Assembly (NCBI GenBank): GCA_023511295.1
Contig: JAIMBT010000003.1
Location: 124,001 to 188,000 of the forward strand
DNA length: 64,000 nt
Origin: Alicyclobacillus sp.
Lineage (GTDB): Bacteria > Bacillota > Bacilli > Alicyclobacillales > Alicyclobacillaceae
Direction: 5' to 3'
The position numbers and the translations under genes were made by a program. How positions within the stretch are numbered: the stretch's first letter is position 1; each line of letters starts with the position of its first letter. This document shows positions 34,291 to 42,774 of this stretch, piece by piece. A model generated the notes under the pieces. The model ran no database searches, was not told the DNA's origin, and was given only the letters and a program-made list of their open reading frames with translations.

Positions 34291-35199
34291 GTGAAGATTC
34301 GCAAGGCGGTCATTCCAGCAGCAGGTTTCGGGACCCGAATGTTGCCTGCGACCAAGGCGGTCCCAAAGGAAATGCTGCCGATTCTGAATAAGCCGTGTAT
34401 CCAGTACATCGTGGAAGAAGCGGTGTACGCCGGAATCGAGGAAATCCTCATCATCACAGGCCGCACCAAGAAGGCGATTGAAGACCACTTCGACCGTTCG
34501 CCGGAGCTGGAATTTCATTTGGAGCAGAGCCGGAAGGCGTCGATGTTGACGGAGGTCAAAGCGATATCGGACCTCGTCGACATCCACTACGTGCGGCAGA
34601 AGACGCCGCTCGGGCTTGGCCATGCCATCCTGTGCGCCAAGTCGTTCGTCGGCGACGAACCGTTCGCCGTGTTGCTCGGCGACGACATCATCCAGGCGGA
34701 TAGACCCGTCACCGCACAACTGATGGCGAACTACGACCACCCGGACGAGGTCCTGGTCGGCGTACAGCGGGTTCCGGACGCAGACGTTTCAAAGTACGGG
34801 ATTGTCGACCCGGCGCCGTCTTCGCGAGCGGAAAGAGACGTGATGAGCGTCCGCAACATCATTGAGAAGCCGACGCCCGCCCAGGCGCCGTCCAACCTCG
34901 CCGTACTGGGCCGCTACATCCTGCCGCCCTCCGTATTCGCGGTGCTAGAGCAGACGCCGCCCGGGCACAACGGCGAACTGCAACTGACGGACGCCATCGC
35001 GGCGTATGCGAAGACGGACCAGCTCCGCGCGCTGCCGTTTGTCGGGACGCGCCACGACATCGGCAACCTCGAGGGCTGGCTCATGGCGAACGTGTCCTTC
35101 GCGCTGACGGACCCGCGGTTATCGGATGCCCTGATGACGCGCATGTTGGAAATCGAGCCGTTCCGCCGCCGGATGAGCGGTCAGACCGCCATCCGGTAA
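34291..35199 (+). CDS. galU: UTP-glucose-1-phosphate uridylyltransferase
   Basis: Makes UDP-glucose for wall polymers, glycolipids and exopolysaccharide. 302 residues. The nucleotide loop is AAGFGTRMLPATKAVPKEM, followed by ILIITGRTKKAIEDHFD, LLGDDI and the sugar-binding IIEKPTPA. GTG 34291 after GAGGTGA gives the standard N-terminus MKIRKAVIP. It is monocistronic and ends at a strong bidirectional hairpin. A possible sigma-H promoter upstream would tie it to early stationary phase. Confidence 0.97.
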   Translation: MKIRKAVIPAAGFGTRMLPATKAVPKEMLPILNKPCIQYIVEEAVYAGIEEILIITGRTKKAIEDHFDRSPELEFHLEQSRKASMLTEVKAISDLVDIHYVRQKTPLGLGHAILCAKSFVGDEPFAVLLGDDIIQADRPVTAQLMANYDHPDEVLVGVQRVPDADVSKYGIVDPAPSSRAERDVMSVRNIIEKPTPAQAPSNLAVLGRYILPPSVFAVLEQTPPGHNGELQLTDAIAAYAKTDQLRALPFVGTRHDIGNLEGWLMANVSFALTDPRLSDALMTRMLEIEPFRRRMSGQTAIR

Positions 35200-35232
35200 C
35201 GACCGACTCGCCATCTCATCTGTACGACTGGA

Positions 35233-35263
35233 CAAGACCGGAGGGGGCTCCCCTCCGGTCTTG
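35233..35263. terminator. Bidirectional terminator between galU and paaD
   Basis: A perfect 14-bp stem (CAAGACCGGAGGGG and its complement) with a 3-base loop, lying between convergent stops. Each arm begins or ends with short A/T stretches but there is no long T run. Confidence 0.75.
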
Positions 35264-35284
35264 CGTCGCGAGCGGCGCATCCCA

Positions 35285-35800
35285 TCACACGGGCTTCATG
35301 ACTTCAAACGGCTGGCGGCACTGGTTGCACGTGTACAACGCGCGGCACGCCGTCGGGCCGAACAAGTTCTGGAGCGCGGTATCCGTCGAACCACAGTACG
35401 GACAGGCCACGCGCCATGCGTCGACGGGCCGCTCGCGAAGGCGACAAGGCGGTGCGGCAATCCCGAGGCTGCGCAGCTTGTCAGCCGCTTCCGGCCGCAA
35501 TCGCTCGGTCGTCCAAACGTCCTCCCGGTCAAACCGGACTTCCACAGTGGTCGCGCCGTCGACGGCAGCGAGCCGCTCACGGACGCGCCCCTCGATGATG
35601 GCGAGCGCCGGGCACCCTACAAACGTGGGCAGCATCCGGACGGACACGGTGCCGCCCGGCTCCACGTCAACACTTCCCACCATGCCGAGGTCCACCACGC
35701 TTACGGCGGGTAGTTCGGGGTCTGCCACCTCCGCGAGGGCATCCCAGACCCGCTGCCTCAATCCTTCCAACTCCGGCCGTCGCCGTTCCGTCGCTTCCAT
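35285..35800 (-). CDS. paaD: Phenylacetyl-CoA epoxidase subunit PaaD
   Basis: Maturation/assembly subunit of the 1,2-phenylacetyl-CoA epoxidase. 171 residues. An N-terminal MIP18/DUF59-like domain (VADPELPAVSVVDLGMV, TFVGCPALAI) is followed by the PaaD zinc ribbon (CPYCGS ... CNQC). ATG 35800 with GGGAGG is preferred over GTG 35833. It is the last gene of paaA-B-C-D and ends at a strong hairpin shared with galU. Confidence 0.93.
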   Translation of the reverse strand: MEATERRRPELEGLRQRVWDALAEVADPELPAVSVVDLGMVGSVDVEPGGTVSVRMLPTFVGCPALAIIEGRVRERLAAVDGATTVEVRFDREDVWTTERLRPEAADKLRSLGIAAPPCRLRERPVDAWRVACPYCGSTDTALQNLFGPTACRALYTCNQCRQPFEVMKPV

Positions 35801-35866
35801 CTGACGACCGACCTCCCTTCGCAACCGGTTCACCCTCTCACCGCGCCCGAGATGGGAACGCAGGCG

Positions 35867-36667
35867 TCACCAACTCGCAGCGGCCGCATCCACATCCAAC
35901 ACGGCGCGCATGGTCGTCAGCAGCTCCGCCAGCGCGGGATGGTGCGCGCCGCGGTGCGCCGCGGAGGTGGCGTCCGTGCCGCCACACGCCGGCACGCCAA
36001 ACCCGAGTTCGCTCAATTCCGGCACCACCACAGCTTCCCAGGCGCTTCTCAGAGCCGCCGCGTCCGCCGGCAGGACGCCTGTCGCGCGCAGCTCTGCGGC
36101 GTGCGGGCCGAGGTCAAACAGGCTCGCCACGTACGGCCACAGGTCGGCCAGTGCGTGCTCCAAGCGCGCGAACGCCTCGCCCCCGGCTTTCGCCAAGTGG
36201 TGCAGTTGAGTTCGGCTGTGCAACCGATGATAGAACTCCTCCCGCCGCACCTTGGTCGCTGCGCGCTGCAGTGGCTGCCAGCCGGACCGTGTGCAAGCGT
36301 CGAGTCGCACCTCTTCGAACGCATCGTAGAGGAAGTGGCGCATCGCGGTCCTCGCCCAGTCGCCGTTTTCCAATTCGACGAACGCGGCACTGCGCCGCTC
36401 TCCGACGGGTCTGTCGAACGCCAGGCGGTCTGCGTCCCCGGCGCCCAGTTGGCTGGCGAGTTCGTAGTACAGGGCCGCGTGGCCCACTTCGTCCTGGGCG
36501 ATGGAACTGAAGGCCACGTCTTCCTCAATGTCAGGGGCCACCCCCAGCCACTCGGAATGGCGGTGGCCGAGAACCAGGTCGTCGTCGGCCATCTGTAACA
36601 GCAGATCAACCAGGGCCGCGCCCTCCGCGACCGATGGCCCGCGGGCCGCCTTGTCGTCCTGTGCCAC
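35867..36667 (-). CDS. paaC: Phenylacetyl-CoA epoxidase subunit PaaC
   Basis: Structural ferritin-like subunit that pairs with PaaA. 266 residues. Helical blocks include DDDLVLGHRHSEW, AQDEVGHAALYY and KVRREEFYHRLH. GTG 36667 has GGAGGGG five bases upstream and lies two bases after the paaB stop, so the genes are coupled. The gap to paaD is 66 bases. Confidence 0.95.
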   Translation of the reverse strand: MAQDDKAARGPSVAEGAALVDLLLQMADDDLVLGHRHSEWLGVAPDIEEDVAFSSIAQDEVGHAALYYELASQLGAGDADRLAFDRPVGERRSAAFVELENGDWARTAMRHFLYDAFEEVRLDACTRSGWQPLQRAATKVRREEFYHRLHSRTQLHHLAKAGGEAFARLEHALADLWPYVASLFDLGPHAAELRATGVLPADAAALRSAWEAVVVPELSELGFGVPACGGTDATSAAHRGAHHPALAELLTTMRAVLDVDAAAASW

Positions 36668-36669
36668 GG

Positions 36670-37011
36670 TTACCCCTCCTTCGACTCCAGGTCGCGCACG
36701 ATGTCCTGCAGCTGCAGCGCCTGTTGCTTGAAGCGCTTCCACCGGCGCGCGTTGTCGGAATACCCGTCTACGCGGCGATACGACTTATCCAATTCCTCCG
36801 CGAAGAACTGCGGGTCCGTGTTCGCGCTGTGCATGTCCGCGTCCGCCACGACCCACAACCCCACCGCGGCGTCTCGCCGCAGGAAGTTCTGCCGCGCAAC
36901 CAGCACGGCCATCTCGGGTGACGCAGCCATCACTGTGCCGACGTGTTCCATCGCATCGAGCGCGTCGCGGCGCACAAACACCTGGTACGGTTCAAACACC
37001 TCGGCGCTCAT
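36670..37011 (-). CDS. paaB: Phenylacetyl-CoA epoxidase subunit PaaB
   Basis: Small subunit, 113 residues, slightly longer than the usual 95. Motifs are YQVFVRRDALDAMEHVGTVMA and VARQNFLRRD, then GLWVVADADM. It overlaps paaA by four bases (ATGA). Confidence 0.95.
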   Translation of the reverse strand: MSAEVFEPYQVFVRRDALDAMEHVGTVMAASPEMAVLVARQNFLRRDAAVGLWVVADADMHSANTDPQFFAEELDKSYRRVDGYSDNARRWKRFKQQALQLQDIVRDLESKEG

Positions 37012-38009
37012 GCTCGGGCGCCCTCCATCGCCAGCTGCGCCGCTCCCGCGCGCATCGCCTCACGCACCCAGCGCTGTCCCTCGTGTGCCTGCTGCCGAAG
37101 GGCAATCCGGGCCTGCGACATCGGCCCTGTGTTGTCCCGGACCATCCGCCCGTACGCCGCCCAATCGGGCGCGGTGTAGTGCCACAGGCCGGACAGCGGA
37201 TCGAAATGCAGGTCTGGGTCCGGAATCGTCAGCCCCAGAGCGTGAATCCGCGGCACGTAGCGGGACAAGAATTTTTGCCGAAGCTCCTCGTTGGTCTTCG
37301 TCCGGATGCGGTAGCGAATCATCTTGCGAGCAGCGTCCGAGACGTCGGGGGGGCCGAAGAAGAAGATGAGTGACTCCCACCACCGGTTCACCGCGTCCTG
37401 CAGCATCTGACGCTGCGACGCCGTACCTTCCGCGAGGGACAGGACGATGGACTCCCCGTGCTGCATGTGGAAGCTCTCCTCCGCGCAAATCCGCTTCAAG
37501 ACGCGCGCATACGGGGCGTACGACGTATCCAGCAGCGCCGCCTGCGAGACGATGGCGGCGCCGTCCACCAGCCAGCCGATGACGCCAGCGTCCGCCCAGC
37601 TGGGCGCGGGCATGTGAAACACGTTGTGGAACTTCGTCCGCCCCGTGAAGATATCCGAGATGAGCTGCTCTCGGGTCAACCCAAGCGGCCGACCCAACTC
37701 CTGCACCACAGACAACAGCAGCTGACCGTGCCCCATCTCGTCCTGCACCTTCGACATCATCCCGAGTTTGCGCCGCAGCGTCGGTGCCTTTGGCACCCAC
37801 TCCTTCTCCGGAAACGCGCCCATGATCTCGCTGACCCCGTGCATCTGGATGAACTTGATCAGCAACAGCCGGTACTCATCCGGCATCCAGTCTGTGGCCT
37901 CAATCTTCTCGCCGCGGTCAATCCGCTCCAGGAAGACCCGCTGCTGTTCAGACGCTACCGGCTCCCGCACGTCCTCCGTTGTCGCGATGTCGGGTTCCTT
38001 CGTACGCAT
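37008..38009 (-). CDS. paaA: Phenylacetyl-CoA epoxidase catalytic subunit PaaA
   Basis: Di-iron monooxygenase subunit that epoxidises the ring of phenylacetyl-CoA. 333 residues. Iron-ligand helices contain KVQDEMGHGQLLL and CAEESFHMQHGE (ExxH pairs). ATG 38009 follows GGAGGCG; sequence further upstream in frame only shadows the regulator gene. It starts 47 bases after the TetR gene stop, in the same transcript. No paaE reductase follows. Confidence 0.97.
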   Translation of the reverse strand: MRTKEPDIATTEDVREPVASEQQRVFLERIDRGEKIEATDWMPDEYRLLLIKFIQMHGVSEIMGAFPEKEWVPKAPTLRRKLGMMSKVQDEMGHGQLLLSVVQELGRPLGLTREQLISDIFTGRTKFHNVFHMPAPSWADAGVIGWLVDGAAIVSQAALLDTSYAPYARVLKRICAEESFHMQHGESIVLSLAEGTASQRQMLQDAVNRWWESLIFFFGPPDVSDAARKMIRYRIRTKTNEELRQKFLSRYVPRIHALGLTIPDPDLHFDPLSGLWHYTAPDWAAYGRMVRDNTGPMSQARIALRQQAHEGQRWVREAMRAGAAQLAMEGARA

Positions 38010-38056
38010 CGGAACGCCTCCTCTACCCGATGTTCTCCTCGCGCTTCCCGCCGCCC

Positions 38057-38659
38057 TCACGCGGTCCCATCCGCCCGGTCCGCAGGCGGCACAAGCAGGC
38101 CGGATAACAGCACCTCTGCCAATTGGTCCGCCAACTGTTCTGCGCTGAGCACCCCGCCCGGGTGCAGCCACTGGTACGACCAGTTCGCCACCGACAGCAC
38201 CACCAGTCGAGCGAACCGCAAACCCTCCCGGCGAAACACGCCAGCGGCCGCCCCCGCCTCCAAGATCCCTGCCCACATTTGTTCGTACGCGTCGCGCTTC
38301 TCCTGAATGACGCGCCGGCGGTCCGGCGACAACCCGCGCCACTCGTGCATGAACACCGATGCCGCATCGAGATGGGTCGAGACCACCCGCAGGTGGGCTG
38401 CGAGGCCTTGCCGCAGCAACGCGTCTGGCGGCAGCGACCGACCTGCAACCGCTTTCATCTCGTCCAGAAACTGGTCGGCGATTTCGTCGGTGATTTCGAA
38501 CAGCAGGTCTTCTTTGGTCCGGATATGCGCATACAAGCTGCCGGACAACATCCCCGCCTCATCCGCGATGTCTCGGATGGTGGTCGCGTGGTACCCCTTC
38601 TCCCGAAACAGCGCACGGGCGGCTTGCAAGATCTGCTCCCTGCGATTTCGATCCGTCAT
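38057..38659 (-). CDS. TetR-family regulator of the paa operon
   Basis: DNA-binding repressor, 200 residues. The N-terminal helix-turn-helix is typical (ILQAARALFREKGYHATTIRDIADEAGMLSGSLYAHI) and is followed by a ligand-binding helical domain. It resembles PaaR/KstR2-type acyl-CoA sensors. ATG 38659 has GGAGG five bases upstream; ATG 38671 would lie inside the operator. The gene is first in the paa operon and a 20-bp perfect palindrome covers its transcription start, so autorepression relieved by phenylacetyl-CoA or a related CoA ester is likely (inference). Confidence 0.88.
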   Translation of the reverse strand: MTDRNRREQILQAARALFREKGYHATTIRDIADEAGMLSGSLYAHIRTKEDLLFEITDEIADQFLDEMKAVAGRSLPPDALLRQGLAAHLRVVSTHLDAASVFMHEWRGLSPDRRRVIQEKRDAYEQMWAGILEAGAAAGVFRREGLRFARLVVLSVANWSYQWLHPGGVLSAEQLADQLAEVLLSGLLVPPADRADGTA

Positions 38660-38670
38660 TCCGGCCTCCA

Positions 38671-38690
38671 TACCAAGCGCTTGCTTGGTA
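38671..38690. promoter_or_regulatory. TetR operator palindrome
   Basis: A perfect inverted repeat TACCAAGC-GCTT-GCTTGGTA. It begins two bases after the -10 hexamer and covers the likely start point of the tetR-paaABCD promoter. Confidence 0.75.
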
Positions 38691-38692
38691 TC

Positions 38693-38722
38693 ATTGTATG
38701 ACCATTCCGATCCGTTCGTCAA
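38693..38722 (-). promoter_or_regulatory. Promoter of the tetR-paaABCD operon
   Basis: Minus strand: TTGACG (38717-38722), 18-base spacer, TACAAT (38693-38698). One of the best sigma-A-like matches in the window. Confidence 0.65.
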
Positions 38723-38738
38723 CCGTTTGCGCCCGCCC

Positions 38739-38765
38739 GGCCCCGGCACCCTTCGTGCCGGGGCC
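38739..38765 (-). terminator. Hairpin after addA
   Basis: A perfect 11-bp stem GGCCCCGGCAC with a 5-base loop. It lies 11 bases after the addA stop and ahead of the paa promoter. No T run. Confidence 0.55.
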
Positions 38766-38775
38766 ACCACAGCGC

Positions 38776-41700
38776 TCAACGCGTGCCGTCCGGGCGCTGG
38801 AACAACGACGCGTAATCCACCGGGGAAAGTGGAACCGCGACCGCGGGCTGCACGAAATACAGCCAAGCCTCTATCGGCTTTTCCGGGCCGATCACCGCAC
38901 GCGCAGCATCGACGTAGACAGAGAGCTGGGCCGCATACGCCACTGCTGCCTCCGCGACCGTGTCTGCCGAAACTGCGTCCGTCTTGTAGTCCACCAACAG
39001 CCAGCGGTCCAGACCCTCCGCCAACAGGTCCATCACGCCCTGTACGGTCACAAACTCGTCCCCGCCGCCCTCCCGGATGGTAATCCGGTGAAAAAATGGC
39101 TGCTCGCGCAGGACCCGACTCGCACGGCGAACCGCCTGACCGAGCGGCGACGCGAGAAACCGCAACACGTCCTCCGGCTCACAGGCTGCCAACCACCGCT
39201 CGCGTTCCGGGTCTTGCGCCACGGCTCGCGCGATGGCCTCCTGAATCGCCGGGCGCGTGACGGGGACGGTGAGATCGATCTGCTGCATGACGCGATGAAA
39301 CGCGTTGCCCCGCTCTCGGCCGCCGATGGTCCGGCGCTTCAGCCACGCCGGTTCGTCGAGCAACCGCTCCGCCGCGCGGGGGCTGCGGTGGGTCGCCCGT
39401 CCCCGCCCGTGCCGCGCGACCCACAGGCGCCGCAGGTCGGTGGCGGACACTTTCGCCGTTACGTCGATTGCCGGCTGTGGCACCACCCGCAAGGGCGCGG
39501 TATTGGGCGCTCCGTCCGTACCGGAGAGATGGGCCTCCGCCGCAGCTAGGCTGGACAACACTTCTTCCAGGTTCACAGGCGGCTCGGCCGCGCGCAGCAG
39601 ACGGGCGCGGGCAGCCTCCACCCTATCCGACGGGGCCACGTCACCGCTCGTCGGACGCGAGGAGCTGGCGGGCGCGGTCTCAGGCTTGGACTCCGACACC
39701 GCTTCCGGCGTCGGCCCGGCTTCATTCGGTTCAGCGGGCCCCTGGACAGACGCGCCCAGTTCCAGCCGGACGTCGAACGCTGCGCCGGCATCCTCCAGGA
39801 CGCGCACCGGGGGCACGTCCCGCCCCGTGGTCGTCAGCGCGTGAGCGAGGGCGCCGTGCCCCTGTGGGTGCCGCCACAACGCCGGCAACAGCCAGTCGAG
39901 CGGGGTCTTCGCGTCCAGCAGCGTCCGTGCCGGAAACGGCCCGTCGCCCGGTGTCATGGCTGCACTCCAGGCCGCCTTCTCCGCGCGCGCAGCGAGACCT
40001 GCCGCGGAGCCGACCAAAATCAGCCGTTCCCGCGCGCGGGTGAACGCCACGTAGAGCACGCGCGCCTCCTCCGCCAGGAACTCTGCCGTCTCCGCTTCCT
40101 CTATCGCCAGCGACGCGACTGTCTTCCACCGCTGGTCTGTCCGGATATCGACGCGGTGCGGTCCAAACCCGAGATTCCGGTGAAGCGGCAGCGCCCGCTC
40201 GATCGTATCTCGGTAGAACTGCTTGCCGAGGTCTGCGACGAAGACGATGGGAAACTCGAGCCCTTTGCTCTGGTGAATCGTCATCACGCGCACGACGTCA
40301 TCCGCCGCGCCGAGGGTTCTCGCTTCGCCGAAATCGACCTCGTTCTCAAGCAACTGCTGCGCGTGGTGGACGAAGCCGTACACGCCGTCGACCGACTGGC
40401 GGTCAAACGCGCGAGCTCGGTGCAGCAAGACCTCCACATTCGCGGTCCGGACGCGGCCGCCCGGCATGGCCTGGATGTACGCGCCAAGGCCGGTGTCCTG
40501 CAGCACCCGCTGCAGCACCGCTTCCACCCCCGCGCGGCGGGCCAACCGTCGCCACGACCGAAGCTGCTGCAATAAGGCCCGGCACCGCGCGGGCAGGTCA
40601 GCCGGCGCATCTGCGTGTACGTGCTCGGTCCGCTCGGCACACGCCTCCAGAGCCTCGTAGAAGTTGCCGCCTTGGACAACCCGGATGGCGGCGAGATCGA
40701 CATCCGAAAACCCGCCCATCGGCGAGCGCAACAGGGCTGCCAGTTCAATCTCCCGGCGCGGGTTGTCGATGGCAGAGAGTGCTGCCATCAGCCAGCGGAT
40801 TTCGAGGGCGCCGTAGAAGCCGGTCGACGTGACACCGTACCCTGGGATTCCCGCCTCCTGCAGCACATCGAGGAACGGCGTCACCCGCCCTTTCACCGAG
40901 CGCAACAGAATGACAATATCGCGAAACTGGAGTGGGCGGTACGCGCGTTCGCGTGGGTCCCAGACCTGATAGCGCGGGCCGCCGTCGAACCCCATCAAGG
41001 TCCGAATCCGTCCCGCCACCACCCGTGCCTCCCGCTCCACGGCGAGCAGGTCTTCCTCGGTCACCGGTTCACCCGCATCGTCCACCGCAGTCGCGAGGTC
41101 GTCGGCCGCAGCGTCGCCAGCGCTCAGGGCGGGGCCGTGGTCAAGCCGTTCCCCTTCGTCGGCAGCTTCCTCGGAAGCCGCGGCGGTCGGCGGCCGACGC
41201 TCCACGAGGAGTACCTCGACGGGGCCATCCAACGAGAACGGCAAATTCGCATCGGGATATGGCGCGGCTGCACCCATGCTGGCTTTGTCATCGTAAGCGA
41301 TGCCCCCGAACGACTCGGAGAACCACTGACTGAACAGAAAGTTCACAGCAGCCACCACGAGAGCGCGGCTGCGGTAGTTGTCCTGGAGGTCAATCGGCAA
41401 AAACGCGGGGCCCTCGGACCGACCTTGGTACTTGTCCAGAAACAGCCCTGGGTCTGCCATGCGAAAGCGGTAGATACTCTGTTTCACGTCGCCCACGGCA
41501 AACACGTTTCCGGTCGGCCGGGCGACCGCCGTGACGACTGCGTCCTGGATGGGACTGGTGTCCTGGAACTCGTCGACAAAGACCTCCGCAAACCGGGCGC
41601 GCAGACGTTCCGCCTCGCCCGTGTTACGGTCGCGAAGCACCGCGTACGCAAAGTGTTCGAGGTCGTTGAAATCCACGGCCCCTCGTGCGCGCTTCGCCTC

Positions 41701-42774
41701 CAGGAAAGCCGATTGAAACGCCGTTACCAGGCGAACGAGAACCGCGACTGCCGGCGCGAGCGCCACAAGGTCCGCTTGCAGCGCCGCCACCCCTCGTCCG
41801 ATGACAGCCGCCACCGGCTGCAACCGTTTGAGTGCCTCTTTGCGCAGGGACTGGACGCGTTCCTTCACCGGCTCCTTGCTTCGACTGCTCGGTTGCCCTT
41901 GCAGAGCCGCCGAAATCTGCGCGGCCGCCTCGTCCCAGTTCCCTGCCCGCACGGCCCGAGCGGCCGCGGCGGCGGCGGGGGCCGCCGTTCGCAGGTTGTC
42001 CGCGTACGACGCCAAGCCATCGGCGGATTCCGCGAGCCGAAGGGCGGTCGCGAGCGCTTCCGCGCTCGCGAGGATGCGGTCCTCGCACCACGTCTGAAAT
42101 CCCGGATACCATACCAGGTCGCAAAGCGCGGCGTCTGCGGCAGCCGCGTACTGCGCCTCGGTCTGCGCCAGCCAACCAGCCGGAGAAGCCTGGCTTCGCG
42201 AGAACGCGTCGAGTCGAAAGACCAGCCGCCGCACCGCTGCCGGGCTTGTCAGGCCGAGCCGGGCCATCATCTCCTGTACATCGGTCCGGGCGGGGCCAGC
42301 GAGCGCAGCCTCCATCACCTGTTCATAGACGGCCTGCTTGACCAGCAGGCTCTCCTCCTCGTCGAGCACGGTGAATCCGGGGTCCAGGTCCAAGTGGAGT
42401 GCGTTCTGGCGCACAATCTGCATACAGAAGCTGTGTAGCGTGGAGATCTGCGCTTGTTCCAGCTGGGCCAGCAGCCGCTCCAGGCGCCTGCGGCCAGGGT
42501 CGTCATGCGATGCCGCCGCCAGCCGCGCCGACAGGTACTCGCCAATCCGCCGCCGCATCTCCGCCGCGGCCGCCTCCGTAAAGGTGACCACCAGCAAGTT
42601 GGACAGATCCGGCCCCGACTCGTCCAAGACGCACTGGACCACCCGCTCGACCAGCACGGAGGTCTTTCCCGAACCCGCCCCGGCGGAGACAATCACGTTT
42701 TGTCCACGCGTCCCGATGGCGCGAGCCTGAGCAGGTGACCAGACTCGCTTTGCATTCGGTGCTGTTTCGGTCAT
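38776..42774 (-). CDS. addA: ATP-dependent helicase/nuclease subunit AddA
   Basis: UvrD-type helicase plus RecB-family nuclease that resects double-strand breaks with AddB. 1332 residues from ATG 42774, which overlaps the addB stop (ATGA). Walker A is GAGSGKTSVL (near 30-40), motif Ia VTFTEAAAAEMRRRI, motif II VDEFQDTSPIQ and motif VI VAFTRARERLIL. The C-terminal nuclease core is DLLAEG...LLVDYKTD. An acidic low-complexity insert (about 525-570) lies inside the helicase part and another Pro/Ser/Glu-rich linker precedes the nuclease. In-frame extension to 43146 is a shadow of addB. Confidence 0.97.
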   Translation of the reverse strand: MTETAPNAKRVWSPAQARAIGTRGQNVIVSAGAGSGKTSVLVERVVQCVLDESGPDLSNLLVVTFTEAAAAEMRRRIGEYLSARLAAASHDDPGRRRLERLLAQLEQAQISTLHSFCMQIVRQNALHLDLDPGFTVLDEEESLLVKQAVYEQVMEAALAGPARTDVQEMMARLGLTSPAAVRRLVFRLDAFSRSQASPAGWLAQTEAQYAAAADAALCDLVWYPGFQTWCEDRILASAEALATALRLAESADGLASYADNLRTAAPAAAAAARAVRAGNWDEAAAQISAALQGQPSSRSKEPVKERVQSLRKEALKRLQPVAAVIGRGVAALQADLVALAPAVAVLVRLVTAFQSAFLEAKRARGAVDFNDLEHFAYAVLRDRNTGEAERLRARFAEVFVDEFQDTSPIQDAVVTAVARPTGNVFAVGDVKQSIYRFRMADPGLFLDKYQGRSEGPAFLPIDLQDNYRSRALVVAAVNFLFSQWFSESFGGIAYDDKASMGAAAPYPDANLPFSLDGPVEVLLVERRPPTAAASEEAADEGERLDHGPALSAGDAAADDLATAVDDAGEPVTEEDLLAVEREARVVAGRIRTLMGFDGGPRYQVWDPRERAYRPLQFRDIVILLRSVKGRVTPFLDVLQEAGIPGYGVTSTGFYGALEIRWLMAALSAIDNPRREIELAALLRSPMGGFSDVDLAAIRVVQGGNFYEALEACAERTEHVHADAPADLPARCRALLQQLRSWRRLARRAGVEAVLQRVLQDTGLGAYIQAMPGGRVRTANVEVLLHRARAFDRQSVDGVYGFVHHAQQLLENEVDFGEARTLGAADDVVRVMTIHQSKGLEFPIVFVADLGKQFYRDTIERALPLHRNLGFGPHRVDIRTDQRWKTVASLAIEEAETAEFLAEEARVLYVAFTRARERLILVGSAAGLAARAEKAAWSAAMTPGDGPFPARTLLDAKTPLDWLLPALWRHPQGHGALAHALTTTGRDVPPVRVLEDAGAAFDVRLELGASVQGPAEPNEAGPTPEAVSESKPETAPASSSRPTSGDVAPSDRVEAARARLLRAAEPPVNLEEVLSSLAAAEAHLSGTDGAPNTAPLRVVPQPAIDVTAKVSATDLRRLWVARHGRGRATHRSPRAAERLLDEPAWLKRRTIGGRERGNAFHRVMQQIDLTVPVTRPAIQEAIARAVAQDPERERWLAACEPEDVLRFLASPLGQAVRRASRVLREQPFFHRITIREGGGDEFVTVQGVMDLLAEGLDRWLLVDYKTDAVSADTVAEAAVAYAAQLSVYVDAARAVIGPEKPIEAWLYFVQPAVAVPLSPVDYASLFQRPDGTR

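Noticed and set aside
40615-42438. Open plus-strand frame of 607 codons inside addA
   Set aside because: Antisense shadow of a clearly conserved helicase gene; no homology or ribosome site.
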